A stretch of 64,000 nt of DNA. It comes from Paramacrobiotus metropolitanus (Eukaryota; Tardigrada; Eutardigrada; Parachela; Macrobiotidae). Below are positions 20,873 to 33,729 of the stretch, piece after piece. Position numbers and translations under genes: made by a program. Each line of letters begins with the position of its first letter. The stretch's first letter is position 1. The stretch spans positions 186,001 through 250,000 of the forward strand of contig NW_026570224.1 in NCBI RefSeq assembly GCF_019649055.1, given 5' to 3'. The notes under the pieces were generated by a model that saw only the letters and a program-made list of their open reading frames with translations, was not told where the DNA came from and made no database searches.

Positions 20873-21850
20873 TTATACGCATGAAAACTCTTCTGACTCG
20901 CAGTAAACTGCCGGCTCCGTGGCACAATCCGAGTCTCGGGCGATTTCCTGATTATTCCCGTCCGAGGCCGGCATCATCGGGGCGGACGGCAGGACGACCG
21001 GCGGCGGCAACGGACAGCGGCATAGCGTGCACCCACTGACCAACAGCATCCCGGCCGCTAGGAATCCCACCCCGGCGTGCACCAGCAGCACCCCGAGGGC
21101 GTTGCTGGCCAGATCGAATGCCTTCTCTCTCGTATGGCCGGTCGAAGGTGCGGGGATGGTGTCCAGCTGGGGACCCTGGATGAATTCGGACAGCGGGATG
21201 AGCAGGTAGGCGGACATGGCCAGCAGGAGGAGCGACGTCGCCATGTTGGTCGCGCACAGGGATTGTAACCGGCGGACGTGGCTGTGCGACAGCGTGTGGT
21301 ATGGCGAACGGGCCAGGTGGCGGCTGGTCTGACGCAGGAGATACGCGGTGCCCGTGTAGCACAGGCCGGTGAGCAGGCCCAGCGGCAGTCGCGCCAGAAC
21401 GAGGTTCCCGCGCCAATCGTACACGGCTTCGTACAGGAAGACGAACGTGTATACTATCAAGTGCCAAATAATTTAATCAATTTATTTATAAGCGGCAATA
21501 AATTAAGCTAACGACATAATTCCTTAGCCAGCGTATGAGTATACTTATAAGATGGTAGAAAATTATCCCCATCATATAAAGTAGGTGCAGTATTTCTACG
21601 TAAAAACCATTACAAATACAGATGCATGCAGACTGATACAGCTGTTATTATTCGCATGGCAAAAACGCCATATTTGATCCAATTCAAACAACAATGTCTA
21701 TTAATAAGGTACGAGTAGCTTAACAGTGACTTTATACATGTACGTACTATCAAGGTAAAGATCTATATTACAACGGAAAACCCCGTACGATCTGGTCAGA
21801 ACAAACCAAAAAATTAATCGAAAAACTGCAAACGCCATTCGATTCAGCAT
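20873..21850 (-). CDS. Four-helix membrane protein, unknown family
   Basis: Two exons on minus: 21850-21748 (ATG at 21850; a second in-frame ATG at 21838) and 21453-20873, joined GAT-A|TA at donor gtacgt and acceptor cttgatag. This gives about 227 residues. Hydrophobic segments: FAVFRLIFWFVL in exon 1, then LARLPLGLLTGLCYTGTAYL, TSLLLLAMSAYLLIPL and GVLLVHAGVGFLAAGMLLV. The tail is Cys/Pro-rich then acidic (ESEEFSCV). The second exon is markedly GC-richer than its surroundings, which supports coding. Layout resembles four-pass proteins (MARVEL or tetraspan type), but the tetraspanin CCG motif is absent. Exon 1 is less certain than exon 2. Confidence 0.55.
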
Positions 21851-22580
21851 GTCTGGAAACTGTGTCACATGCATTTTTGTCACGTATTGCCAAATACGCT
21901 GTTGTTTATTGCTGCTCGTACACAACTCGACTGACCATCTGCAGCTGGTATTCGCAGATACCGTTGCCGTTGCTAAGACATAGTATAACTCCATTACAAT
22001 TTTGTTTTGGTAATTATCCGCTCCGGCTCCCGTGCACAGACCCCGGTGCCGGTAGAGCTGAAAGCTCAAGGTGACCTTGAAAACAATTTCAGAGTCCGGT
22101 TGCTTGGAGCAAACAATCAGTACCAAAAATTCAAATCAAAATTTAAACCAAATAAAAAATTTAAACTGGTACCTTTTTAGCTCAGCAAAATAAAAAGGTT
22201 TAAACTTTTACTCCTACAAAACTAGAAAAGCCAGTTAGCAGTAACACAAACGATGCTACTTAAAGTGGACGGCTTCGTTTAAAAAATCGTTATCAATTTA
22301 AAGCGCTAAAAAAACTGACCATAGTAATCGTTCAAACGGGCTGACCCTTCACTGCACTCCGAGCAAAGTAAGGACAGTGATTACTTAATCAGCACATACG
22401 GTGCGTAAATTATTCCGTATAATACGGAATAATACGGTATCTACATTCTAAATCTTTATTACCACAAAAAAAGAACGGGAAACACGAACGCAGCTTTCCC
22501 GTACGGCATCAGCAAAAACCATTTCCATAATCTGATTGCCCCGATTCCAAAACCCGGCCAGACGGCCTTTCACAGAGCGC
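21851..22580. other. Intergenic, nothing supported
   Basis: No gene recognised upstream of the four-helix gene. It may hold its promoter, but I see no clear element. Confidence 0.35.
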
Positions 22581-22581
22581 G

Positions 22582-25350
22582 CTAGGTAAACGAATAACCG
22601 AAGTACCGTTACTGTCCCGAGCACACAGCTCGTTAGGTGAACGAGTGACCGAAGTATCGTTACTGTCCAGAGCACACAGCCCGTTAGGTGAACGAGTGAC
22701 CGAAGTACCGTTCCTGTCCAGAGCACACAGCCCGTTAGGTGAACGAGTGACCGAAGTACCGTTCCTGTCCAGAGCACACAGCCCGCTACGTCAATGAGTG
22801 ACCGAAGTATCGTTCCTGTCCAGAGCACACAGCCCGCTACGTCAATGAGTGACCGAATTATCGTTCCTGTCCAGAGCACACAGCCCGCTACGTCAATGAG
22901 TGACCGAAGTATCGTTCCTGTCCAGAGCACACAGCCCGCTACGTCAATGAGTGACCGAAGTATCGTTCCTGTCCAGAGCACACAGCCCGCTACGTCAATG
23001 AGTGACCGAAGTATCGTTCCTGTCCAGAGCACACAGCCCGCTAAGATCAATGAGTGACCGAAGTATCGTTCACTGTCCAGAGCACACAGCCCGCTACGTC
23101 AATGAGTGACCGAAGTATCGTTCCTGTCCAGAGCACACAGCCCGCTACGTCAATGAGTGACCGAAGTATCGTTCCTGTCCAGAGCACACAGCCCGCTACG
23201 TCAATGAGTGACCGAAGTATCGTTACTGTCCAGAGCACACAGCCCGCTACGTCAATGAGTGACCGAAGTATCGTTACTGTCCAGAGCACACAGCCCGCTA
23301 CGTCAATGAGTGACCGAAGTATCGTTACTGTCCAGAGCACACAGCCCGCTACGTCAATGAGTGACCGAAGTATCGTTCCTGTCCAGAGCACACAGCCCGC
23401 TACGTCAATGAGTGACCGAAGTATCGTTACTGTCCAGAGCACACAGCCCGTTAGGTGAACGAGTGACCGAAGTACCGTTCCTGTCCAGAGCACACAGCCC
23501 GTTAGGTGAACGAGTGACCGAAGTATCGTTCCTGTCCAGAGCACACAGCCCGCTACGTCAATGAGTGACCGAAGTATCGTTCCTGTCCAGAGCACACAGC
23601 CCGCTACGTCAATGAGTGACCGAAGTATCGTTCCTGTCCAGAGCACACAGCCCGCTACGTCAATGAGTGACCGAAGTATCGTTACTGTCCAGAGCACACA
23701 GCCCGCTACGTCAATGAGTGACCGAAGTATCGTTCCTGTCCAGAGCACACAGCCCGCTACGTCAATGAGTGACCGAAGTATCGTTCCTGTCCAGAGCACA
23801 CAGCCCGCTACGTCAATGAGTGACCGAAGTATCGTTCCTGTCCAGAGCACACAGCCCGCTACGTCAATGAGTGACCGAAGTATCGTTCCTGTCCAGAGCA
23901 CACAGCCCGCTACGTCAATGAGTGACCGAAGTATCGTTACTGTCCAGAGCACACAGCCCGTTAGGTGAACGAGTGACCGAAGTATCGTTCCTGTCCAGAG
24001 CACACAGCCCGCTAGGTGAATGAGTGACCGAAGTATCGTTCCTGTCCAGAGCACACAGCCCGCTACGTCAATGAGTGACCGAAGTATCGTTCCTGTCCAG
24101 AGCACACAGCCCGCTACGTCAATGAGTGACCGAAGTATCGTTACTGTCCAGAGCACACAGCCCGTTAGGTGAACGAGTGACCGAAGTACCGTTCCTGTCC
24201 AGAGCACACAGCCCGTTAGGTGAACGAGTGACCGAAGTATCGTTACTGTCCTGAGCACACAGCTCGTAAGATGAATGAGTGACCGAAGTATCGTTACTGT
24301 CCATAGCACACAGCCCGCTACGTCAATGAGTGACCGAAGTATCGTTACTGTCCAGAGCACACAGCCCGTAAGATGAATGAGTGACCGAAGTATCGTTACT
24401 GTCCATAGCACACAGCCCGCTACGTCAATGAGTGACCGAAGTATCGTTACTGTCCAGAGCACACAGCCCGTAAGATGAATGAGTGACCGAAGTATCGTTA
24501 CTGTCCAGAGCACACAGCCCGCTACGTCAATGAGTGACCGAAGTATCGTTACTGTCCAGAGCACACAGCCCGCTACGTCAATGAGTGACCGAAGTATCGT
24601 TACTGTCCAGAGCACACAGCCCGTAAGATGAATGAGTGACCGAAGTATCGTTACTATCCATAGCACACAGCCCGCTACGTCAATGAGTGACCGAAGTATC
24701 GTTACTGTCCAGAGCACACAGCCCGTAAGATGAATAGTGACCGAAGTATCGTTCCTGTCCAGAGCACACAGCCCGCTACGTCAATGAGTGACCGAAGTAT
24801 CGTTACTGTCCAGAGCACACAGCCCGCTACGTCAATGAGTGACCGAAGTATCGTTCCTGTCCAGAGCACACAGCCCGCTACGTCAATGAGTGACCGAAGT
24901 ATCGTTACTGTCTAGAGCACACAGCCCGCTACGTCAATGAGTGACCGAAGTATCGTTACTGTCCAGAGCACACAGCCCGTAAGATGAATAGTGACCGAAG
25001 TATCGTTCCTGTCCAGAGCACACAGCCCGCTACGTCAATGAGTGACCAAAGTATCGTTACTGTCCAGAGCACACACCCCGGTACGTCAATGAATGACCGA
25101 AGTATCGTTACTGTCCAGAGCACACAGCCCGTAAGATGAATAGTGACCGAAGTATCGTTACTGTCCAGAGCACACAGCCCGTAAGATGAATAGTGACCGA
25201 AGTATCGTTACTGTCCAGAGCACACAGCCCGTAAGATGAATGAGTGACCGAAGTATCGTTACTGTCCATAGCTTACAGCCCGCAAGGTGAGCAGTTAACC
25301 AAAGTTCCATTACTGTCCAGCACACGAAGCCCGCTAGGTGGTTGAGTGAC
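22582..25350. repeat. Minisatellite, about 54 units of 51 bp
   Basis: Head-to-tail units built on GAGTGACCGAAGTATCGTT, (C/A)CTGTCCAGAGCACACAGC and a variable spacer. Spacer types are CTACGTCAAT, TTAGGTGAAC and TAAGATGAAT. Most units are 51 bp, so both strands stay open: 17-residue repeats CVLWTGTILRSLIDVAG on minus and ATSMSDRSIVPVQSTQP on plus. A few 50-bp units shift the frame. Units degrade at both edges. Nothing indicates that either reading is translated. Confidence 0.9.
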
Positions 25351-28300
25351 CCAACTACCACCAGAATCCATTGCAAGCATTCCTTACCCTAGGTTGAAAT
25401 TTAGTACCTGGTAGAGTAAGAGTCGGGATGGAAAACTTAACAAAAATTCCCCTCTCAGTCAACGTGAATGCGTCTGAGTGCAGAAAAGCCATAAATTCAC
25501 TTTTCATCCTATCTGCGTTTTAGCGCTATTTTCAGACCATTTTGTTTCGCTGAAGGAATAAGCTGTTAACTAAATAGCTGATCGAAACCATTTGAATAAA
25601 CCGGCCGTAGACTGGAGAATGGAGACCACAAGAAACGCGGAGGCGAAGCCGAGGCTGTTTCTTGTAGATATAATAATAAGATGAATATATATGCCGAAAT
25701 AAATGCCAAACATTTACCATACTAATCACAAGGTATACAAAAATATACGAAAGTAAAATTAATGACAGTTTACTAACCTAATTAATTATTACGATGAAAG
25801 GGTTAATCTACTTCATTTGTAAATATTATTATTAAAATGTACGAAACTAACTTCCTGGGAAATAAATTAATGGATTAATTTTATCAGCCAACGGATACAC
25901 AACCTCAAACAGGTATAATAGCTACAGGTGTTGCTCGCGCTAGCGCGCTCCCAGTTTAGATTTAGGTATGGAATTTACAGTATGTTTAAAAATTAGGAAT
26001 GTGGAAATCTGTATCCAAAGCAGCCAAGCAGCGATAATAATTATTGCTGAACAAGATAATTTGTTGGGAATGAGTTGCTACTTTAGCCCGATAATAATAA
26101 CTGCAATAACAATATTAAGTAGTCTGATTACCAGCAGTCTGAAGGCAAGTGGCCAGTGCGCCGGCCACGACGTACAGGATGCTGATGCGGAATGCTGTCC
26201 CCTGAGAGAAGGGTGTTGTGAACGGAATACGGAAATGCAGGATCATGATTATGTTGCTGCGACACCTACACAGAGACTGGCTATCCACTATCCAGTCGAC
26301 TTCCACTTGTATAACAGCTGGGAATGCAGCAGCGAACGAAATGCATAATGGCTGCATCATTGCCTTAACGTCTCGGCTGCTTGGCGTGAAATTTATGGGT
26401 GATTGTACAGAGAACATAACGGGTCGGTATGGTGTTTGAGCGAGCATGACATGCTGCTGAATGGATATACAGAATCGGTATGGGTGCTCCATGCACCGGA
26501 TCCCAGCGGTTTAAGATTGTTACGTAACCACAATGGCTCTTTGCGGATCGCGGTCTTCATCGCTCTCTGTAACATGTTCAGTAACATCGGCGGATGGTTT
26601 TCCTTCTGATACTGCGTTACTGCGTTCAACAATAAAATTACAACTACGGCACATCAACAGGCCGCCGCAAAACCAGTTAGTACTGTTTTAGGTGTCAAAC
26701 CCGCAATCAATGATTCACAATGACGGATTCGTGCCAACGGTACTTATAGACTAATCTCTCTTTATAAAAGAACATGTAAGGAACCCGTCGTCGATTTATC
26801 ACTTTGTAGTTGACGGAAAGCGTCTTCACTGTCCACCAGATCGTCAAAACAATAATAAGCAATAAAGGCACCAGCAACACTTTTGACCATGTACTACTCT
26901 CCTGCACATACAATCTTCCGGGTGTTGCAGATGTTTCTCGTAGATCTTTCTAAATAGGTTATTTGTGTCGTTTTGGAGCCGGTTTTGCAATACGCAGCAG
27001 TGCCAACTGCGTCATACATCCAGATTCCAGGCTGGATGTATGACGCAGTGTCAGCTGGATGTATGACGCATTTCTGTCATGTGCAATTGGATACTTACTG
27101 AAAACGTCCACCACTGTTTTAATATTAAACAGATTTGGTAGCGTGTTACTGTATATTAACTACGAGTATTAAATACGGTATATGGGTAAATTTCAATAAA
27201 TTATTTGATAAAAGAAACGGACCATCAATTCCTACCACCAAAGCCAACCTTGCCAGAACCGGCATTGGTAGCACGGGTTAGTATGATTTATTAAAAAAAA
27301 GTTCAGGTGGTACATTTTCTGAGCTTGCTGAATGTAATGGCGTTTACAGTTGTTTTCTTTCTCTTTTATTTTTCCGATCTCGATGTTTCGGATTTTTTCG
27401 AAGTTTAATTTATAGATGTTGTTCCTTGACATATTGTCGATCTACGTGCATATATTAAAGCGATAGAAAGTAAACTGTACCCCCAATAGGAGTGTTAATT
27501 GCCTCTCTCTACTGTTTCCTGGTTATTGAGTTATGAAGACCAGAATCCTTATTATTTTTCCCACATTTTACCGACCGCATCTCACGGTCAGAATTTCCTT
27601 GAATATATTATCTGGCTACAGCTTGTTCTGAGCTTGCTAATTAATTCACGCTCCTGTATAATGCTCCGCGCCTTCCGCGCTTCTTGCCCCACGCTTCTGC
27701 GTTCTTCTTCATCAGCTTGATTTGCTCGCTGGTTCTTGCCCGCGTGCACTTGCTAATTAACTCTTGCTTGGGTTTGCTTCAGTTTAGCCATAATGGGGTG
27801 ATCATTCGTCTCCCACCGTTGATTACACACACGCCGTTGTCTATACACCGTACTATTTAATTTAATTTAATTTATTGCCTTGTGCAACGGGACACTGTTC
27901 CCTCAAGGCATTAAATATTCTGACATCCCAAAAACTTATCATGATACGCAGCAAAGGTCACACAAAATACACAACATGGGATGGTATATTTAGCGAGAGA
28001 AAAAAATCATTAGTATAATCAAACCAAACTGAGTTTGATTAGGCAAGCAACAGAAATTGTGAAAAGAAAGTGCCCAAAGTGAGCAGGAAATTACGGAAGT
28101 CGAAGATCATGTCGTTAATGTGAATACACGCTCTATAGTCTATTTGAAACACACAGCAGAGATTCAGATGATCCACAGGCTGCACAGTACACACACACGC
28201 TGCCAGAGTCAAAAACAGCCAGTCTGATGTTTACTGCTTCACTGGGGGCGGTTAAATAAGTACAGTACTGTTTTACCTTCATGTAACCAGTACAGTATCT

Positions 28301-28783
28301 CACGAAAAAGCATTAAGCATAACAACGCTAGGTGTCTGACTTGGATGAGGAAGGGCAGTCGCCATCAAGCTGCTGACGTTTAGACCCGTGCTGCTTACCT
28401 GAGCTTGGGTTGCTAGGTTGACAACAACGTCTTTTCCTGTTTCGTTTCCTGTACGTACAGGAGCGTAAACACAGTAATCTGCATAAACGCCTTCATGGAC
28501 GTATTAGAATTGCGCTAAGGCTTCGTGGCTGCTGCCGCATTATATTTCATGCTGGCCAATAATATTCGTCGTCATAATTATACGCCAATATCATAATATT
28601 ATTATGGTATTGACGTATTTGATTTACTGTACCTTATGCTAACGTCCCATATGTGCGGAACGTACTGATAGCTACGGGAACTTTGCAAAATCTTGTATTA
28701 CCGGGGTCCTTTCTCGGTTGTACGGATTGCGCAGTAGATGATAATATTATAACTTGGTGAACCGTGTGTTTTTTAAGCAGATC
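25351..28783. other. Intergenic, mostly unassigned
   Basis: Two minus-strand frames with hydrophobic stretches (26492-26115, including ISILYVVAGALATC, and 26913-26707, including VLLVPLLLIIVLTIWW) could be remnants of membrane-protein genes, but no splice model joins them. A 60-bp stretch near 26540-26600 resembles 31795-31860. Otherwise nothing is supported. Confidence 0.3.
27012..27070. repeat. Inverted plus direct repeat, TGCGTCATACATCCAG
   Basis: TGCGTCATACATCCAG, then its exact reverse complement CTGGATGTATGACGCA twice in tandem. This is a 16-bp hairpin with an extra arm. Confidence 0.8.
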
Positions 28784-31625
28784 ATGATTTCGTTCAGAAG
28801 AACTGCTGTAATCTTGCATCAGCTTATTTTATGTGAGTAAATTTGAATTTCGGGTGAAATGTCTCATTATTTTGTTCCAGTCCCGGTTTTCCATACACGT
28901 TACATCGTTTTCTGGTCATGATTGGTAATTCCGTAAGCTAAAGCCAAACCGTAATCGGCGAAGCGCGATATTATTGTCCTGGATTCTCATCAGCTTTTTC
29001 ATTAAGATCTTTTATCTGCCTGAGTCGAAGTGCATGAACGCACTGTCAAACATTTTATCTCGCTCCGCGCATGGCCGAAGCGGACCTGATAATGTTAAAA
29101 GATTATATGTTTAGCTCAATATTAAGGATGATGGCAGATGTTAAAAGTTGTTCCTTACGCTATAGGCCACGCCTTACAGCAGAATTCGACATTCCCGCCG
29201 ATAAAATGCTTCACCTGCGCGGACATGAAGATTTCGGCCGCTGAAGAAAATCACAGCGCCTTTTGTCGACAAAATCTCAACCTACTGCGTTACGACCCTC
29301 AAAACACACGCTCCTTTGCCACCGAGTATATGCGCAGTCCGCGAGTCTGGGGAATGGACGGCCTGGTGCTGCCGCAGCAGCCCTACTGCTTTACGTACAT
29401 CCTACAGTTCAAGAAAGATGGCGCTGTACTGAATTATTTAGTCCGCAGCGGCGGATGGCCGGGCTACAAACCCCCTACCGGTTGTATCAAAGAAGAGATG
29501 ACTACCAAGAATCCATTGGAGGCCATCAACCAGTATCCTACGCTCAAGTACTACATCTTCTGCAGTACCAACCTGTGTAATAACATTGGCCAGGACGAAT
29601 TTACCCGGCAGTGCTTCGCCAAGGTGACGCCTGCGTGTGATTCAATCATTAACACCCGGTAGCTGATAACGGTGTCTGTATTGCCGGGCTTCCAGGATGA
29701 GGACTTCAATCCACCTAAGACGATCTTTGCCCAGGTAGCGTTAGCGGGGTATATTGCACGTAATTTTTGAGCATCTAAAACCAACTTACTAAATATGAGA
29801 AATATGACGTCGATGATATGTATCCGATATGTCTTAACATATCATGGTAAGTTTTGCAGAAGCGGGACGCTGAAAATTCGGATGGAGCTGCAGTCAGCTG
29901 TGATCGGCGGATGCTTTCCTGTCTAACTATAATATCAATCACCCTTGGCGGCTTTAGTCTAGGGCGATGCACAGTACTCGTCGGGTTAGCAGGCTTTCGT
30001 AAGTGAAAATCTAAGTACGCAGAAAATCTTTTGACCCCTTAATATTTTATTTTAAAAAAAAAATATAATTTTATATTTTATTTTATAAAAATACGGCAAC
30101 GGCACACATGCACAGGCGAAGAAATTAATCAGGTTCGCTGCTTACGTAATTTGTGCATCATAAAGACCAGCATTTCGATTTCAATAACAGTGGTGCGTAG
30201 TGCGGATGCGCTGCAGTGTTACGCCTGCGCGGATGACGGCCGACCAGCCAGTCAGCTGCTGCCCTGTTACAACGTGCTCGCCCAAGGCAAGGAGCTGCCG
30301 AGCACGGTCAACTGTCCGGATCGGTATCCGCCGCCCAACGGCTACGACATGGTCTGGCTACAGAAGGGCTACTGCGCTACCTGGCTGAACCGGATGCCCA
30401 CGCCCACCAAAGGCGCTTACGTGGATTTTATCAATCGCGGCTGCGTGTATCCCGGCGGGGAACCGGACAACTGTCTGGAAGTGAACATGGAGCCGCCCAC
30501 TCCCCAGCCCGGTGTACCCCAATGGAGCCCGCGTCTGCGGGTGGTCAAGTACTGTCGGACTGACAGGTGCAACTCCGAGACCTTCACTGCGTTTGTGGCG
30601 GAGTGCATCGACAAGACGCTAACAACGGTAAGCTGCTCCATAAAGAAAATCAGTCATGTGCAGTTCCATTTCATGCCATGAATTGTTCTTCATGTGTGTG
30701 CGATTAATTGTAAACGATGCTCTCCTATGGATATTAATTGTGAGTAAGGACCAAGTACACCGCTAACTTTGCTCTCACATACTGCGTTTTTAGCGCGATC
30801 TTTCCTCGGTTATGACCACACCATCCACACCGACCACCCCAATGCCCACCATACCGGTACGTGTCATCTACAGAGATCCTTCCCGCCAATAACTATCGCT
30901 GTAACAGTCTTTGTTAAGACCAGGAAGCCCACTTTGAATAAATACTTTGTGGAAGACGATGATGTCGATGACGGTTGGCCTATTCGTCCTTGGTTCAACT
31001 GGGTAAGAATACTTAGTTGATTATCCGTACATCTACGAGTTATCTACGAATGTACATCTACGACGAATAGTGTAACATGTTGCAAGGGATGTGCTAGGAT
31101 CGTATAGAACTTCGGAATAAATCTGCCGATTGAGGGAGTCGAACCCACAAACTCCATACTCTAAGGCCGAGAGAGGCACCACTAGGCTATCGGCAAAGCA
31201 TGCAAATTGTATCGAAATGTTTTATCTAACGATCCTATAGAGAGCGGATGCCGCTCTAACAATGTCTAGTAAAAAAAGCACCCAGTTATTCAGAATTATT
31301 GAGGTACCTGTAATGCACGGCTTTACTGTGAACAAACAAGCAACAACCGTCTGCTTTGATTTAGGACGATGAAATGGACAAAGATCGAAAAAGGGACAAG
31401 AAGATTTCGGAGGAAGCCGAGAGGAGAAAACTGGAAAAGAGCAATATACCAGCATGGGAGCAACAGCGCCGTATCCAAGAATTCCTAAAGGAGTTCGAAT
31501 TCAATGAAACCAAGGCGGACACAGAGTCGCACGCCACGCGCATCATCATCAACTTCGACGTTTTTCTACTACCCATATGCATGAGCTGCTTGAGTTTATT
31601 CCGATTAGGAGAGGCACTGCCGTGA
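28784..31625 (+). CDS. Double three-finger GPI-anchored protein, paralog 2
   Basis: Eight exons: 28784-28832, 29166-29623, 29696-29734, 29860-29998, 30191-30627, 30794-30856, 30919-31002, 31365-31625. They sum to 510 codons. Signal peptide MISFRRTAVILHQLILC. Domain I (18-169) has Lys-Cys-Phe-Thr-Cys, a Cys in LPQQPYCFTY and the end signature Phe-Cys-x4-Cys-Asn-Asn. A 13-residue micro-exon (DEDFNPPKTIFAQ) follows. Exon 4 encodes two hydrophobic runs (MLSCLTIISITLGG and CTVLVGLAGFL). Domain II (229-374) has Cys-Tyr-Ala-Cys, Asn-Cys-Pro-Asp-Arg, GYCATW, GCVYPGGEPDNC and Tyr-Cys-x4-Cys-Asn. Then come a Thr/Pro linker, an acidic patch (EDDDVDD), a Lys/Arg/Glu helix and a hydrophobic tail. All introns next to the domains are phase 1 at the 5' side and phase 0 at the 3' side, as in the other paralogs. 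Confidence 0.8.
31120..31196 (-). tRNA. tRNA-like sequence, probably degenerate or SINE head
   Basis: On minus, a 7-bp acceptor stem TGCCGAT/ATCGGCA, an A box TAGCCTAGTGG and a perfect B box GGTTCGACTCC with a T arm are present. The anticodon arm does not fold into a 5-bp stem with T33, so no anticodon can be named. It lies in intron 7 of paralog 2, antisense to the gene. More likely a pseudo-tRNA or SINE 5' end than a working tRNA. Confidence 0.45.
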
Positions 31626-33729
31626 TTGTTTCTGTGCAGAGTGCGTGGGTTGCGTTACCGGAAGTTACCGGACTTCTGTGCTCTTTACCATTTGCTGTAG
31701 CAGTGCAGGCGCTTTGAGTTTTGTGATTGTTTGGGCTGGCACGTATGATAGGTCGAACTGCCGTCCTTTAACGCGGTACAGTTTTGTCGTTTTTTGCTGA
31801 ATGCTGATCGCGGTCCTGGTCGCTCGCTGTAGCATGTTGAGCAGTATGTAGCAGCGGATTGTTATCCACCGCAAAAATTTTATTTTGAAATTTGCGCGTC
31901 AAATTCTTTTCCGCCGCGTTGTAGTATGATTCGAGAGCCAGGTCGGAAGCTGAGCAAAGGAAATTCAGACTGTAAGCTTGTCTGGAGGGCCGCTAAAAAT
32001 GTTGTTCCAATCTTTTTGAAAACACACTTTGCTCAGACGAATTTGAGGCATTGAGCCCGTATTCATTTAGAACTAGAAAATCATCGCAGTCACAATATCA
32101 CTCATGCTTCGTTAAAGTCGCTGCATAATCCGTAACCGTGACTTGTGATGACACCAGAATCTCCGTAAAACTTTGCAGAATCTGTACGAGTACTGATGAT
32201 ATTGGTCGTTAAGGTTGCTGAAAATTCAGACCTTAGAACCATTTGTACACCCGTAAAGAAAACATTAAATAAAAATTTCCAAAAATAAAACTGATATTCA
32301 TATTCCTTTATGAATTTTATATTGTCGATAAAGCTACAATTGACACTGCGCTTAAACTAATGTACTGCAAAACGACCAAGATTTAATTAACACCGAACAT
32401 CTGCATGTTGTTGCTGTTGAATTGTTGTTGTTGCATAAGTATCTGCATAAGAAGGCGTTGTGCTAAAAATTCGGCCAGAAACGTTGCCTGCTTGGTGACC
32501 AAAGTAGACTTGTACATAATCGCCGGACAAAAAGCATGTTGACGTTTCTTGTTTGTTTACGTTTTATATGCAGTACAGTAATAAATTTCTAATAAAGTTT
32601 TGTAATAATAATTATAATATTATAAATTACTGTTATTTTCAATAAGTTTTGCAGGAAAATGTTTGTATTTGCGCGTTTATCACTACGGGATAAATACCAG
32701 TGCCACACATATTTATCCCGTGGATAATTGCTGTGATGTTTCCTACAAGCAGCCAATCTCTGTGCGTTGGGCGGTTAACTGCAAGATCTACGAGTATGGA
32801 AAATAATGTGGTAGACTTCCGCGCACTGTGCATTTTTGCATGCTATGCAGCTATGGCGTCAGGATTATTGAAGGCTGATTCGCGCGTGGCTCCTTAGACC
32901 GAAGAACTATCGCATCGTGGATCGGAACTCCCCATTTTGTTTTTGGGAAATGGTACGACCTGGACGAGTGGGACTTGCCGTCATTGTTCAGTTTTTCATA
33001 AGTAATTCTGCTAACTTTAAAATAAGGTAAAGGTCGCTAATGTAGATGACAGCACTAATGTATGCAAAGCGCTGCCATCCGCAAAACTGTCGTCGTGTCG
33101 ACAAATTCCAAAGGTTGAAATCCGTACGGGGACCCTGTTTCCCACACTATCCAAATGCTGAGAAATTCATTTCTGCCCGCACGACGAAACTCGTTGATGC
33201 GTAGCATCCTCATCCTAAAAGTCGATACTTGTTAAAAATTTTATTTCAGTATCCACCCAAAGAAAAAATCTTTTACAAGCAATGGTACACTACTTGATAG
33301 TTCAAATTTAAATACTAAAAAACAACCAAGTCTATCTTCTCTCGGGACACGGATCTCGGGTCTCTATCGTCTCTCTTCGTCGCGGGTCTCTATCTTCTCT
33401 CTTAACCGATAACTTACTCAAAACAGCCGTAGTTTTACAAGAAATAAACCGAAACACTGCTTGAAAGAAGCAGTAAAACAGGGTACTTCAGTTAGGTCCA
33501 GGATTTTTCGACCCATGAAACGCAGCAGTTCACTTTGCAGAGCCAAAAATACTAAGCGCCTAAGTACTAAGCGTCTCCATCGTTAACAAGTTAAGAATAA
33601 AAACGGTGACCATTGTCCGAAAACGATCACCTGCGGCGTTATTTCTGGCCAATTTGGATATACTTCCGGATTTCTTTCTTGCGGTGACTTGGGAGTCCGC
33701 AGCCGTACTTAATTGTGGTGACGTTGTAG
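31626..33729. other. Intergenic, may hold the first exon of paralog 3
   Basis: No clear gene. A signal-peptide-like frame starts at about 32795 (MENNVVDFRALCIFACYAAM), but its nearest donor is in the wrong phase for paralog 3. The segment 31795-31860 resembles 26540-26600. Confidence 0.3.

Noticed and set aside
22582-25350. CRISPR array
   Set aside because: Units are head-to-tail with no unique spacers, and the genome is animal.
22448-25376. Long frames through the 51-bp repeats as a real repeat protein
   Set aside because: Both strands are open only because the unit is a multiple of three. Some units of 50 bp break the frame, and there is no codon signature or conserved flanking domain.
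26115-26913. Chemoreceptor-type gene on minus
   Set aside because: Only isolated hydrophobic stretches; no consistent exons or signature.
31120-31196. Functional tRNA gene
   Set aside because: The anticodon stem does not form and no anticodon with T33 can be placed.
32795-32897. Signal-peptide exon of paralog 3
   Set aside because: The frame looks signal-like, but the only nearby donor gives phase 2, whereas the next exon needs phase 1.
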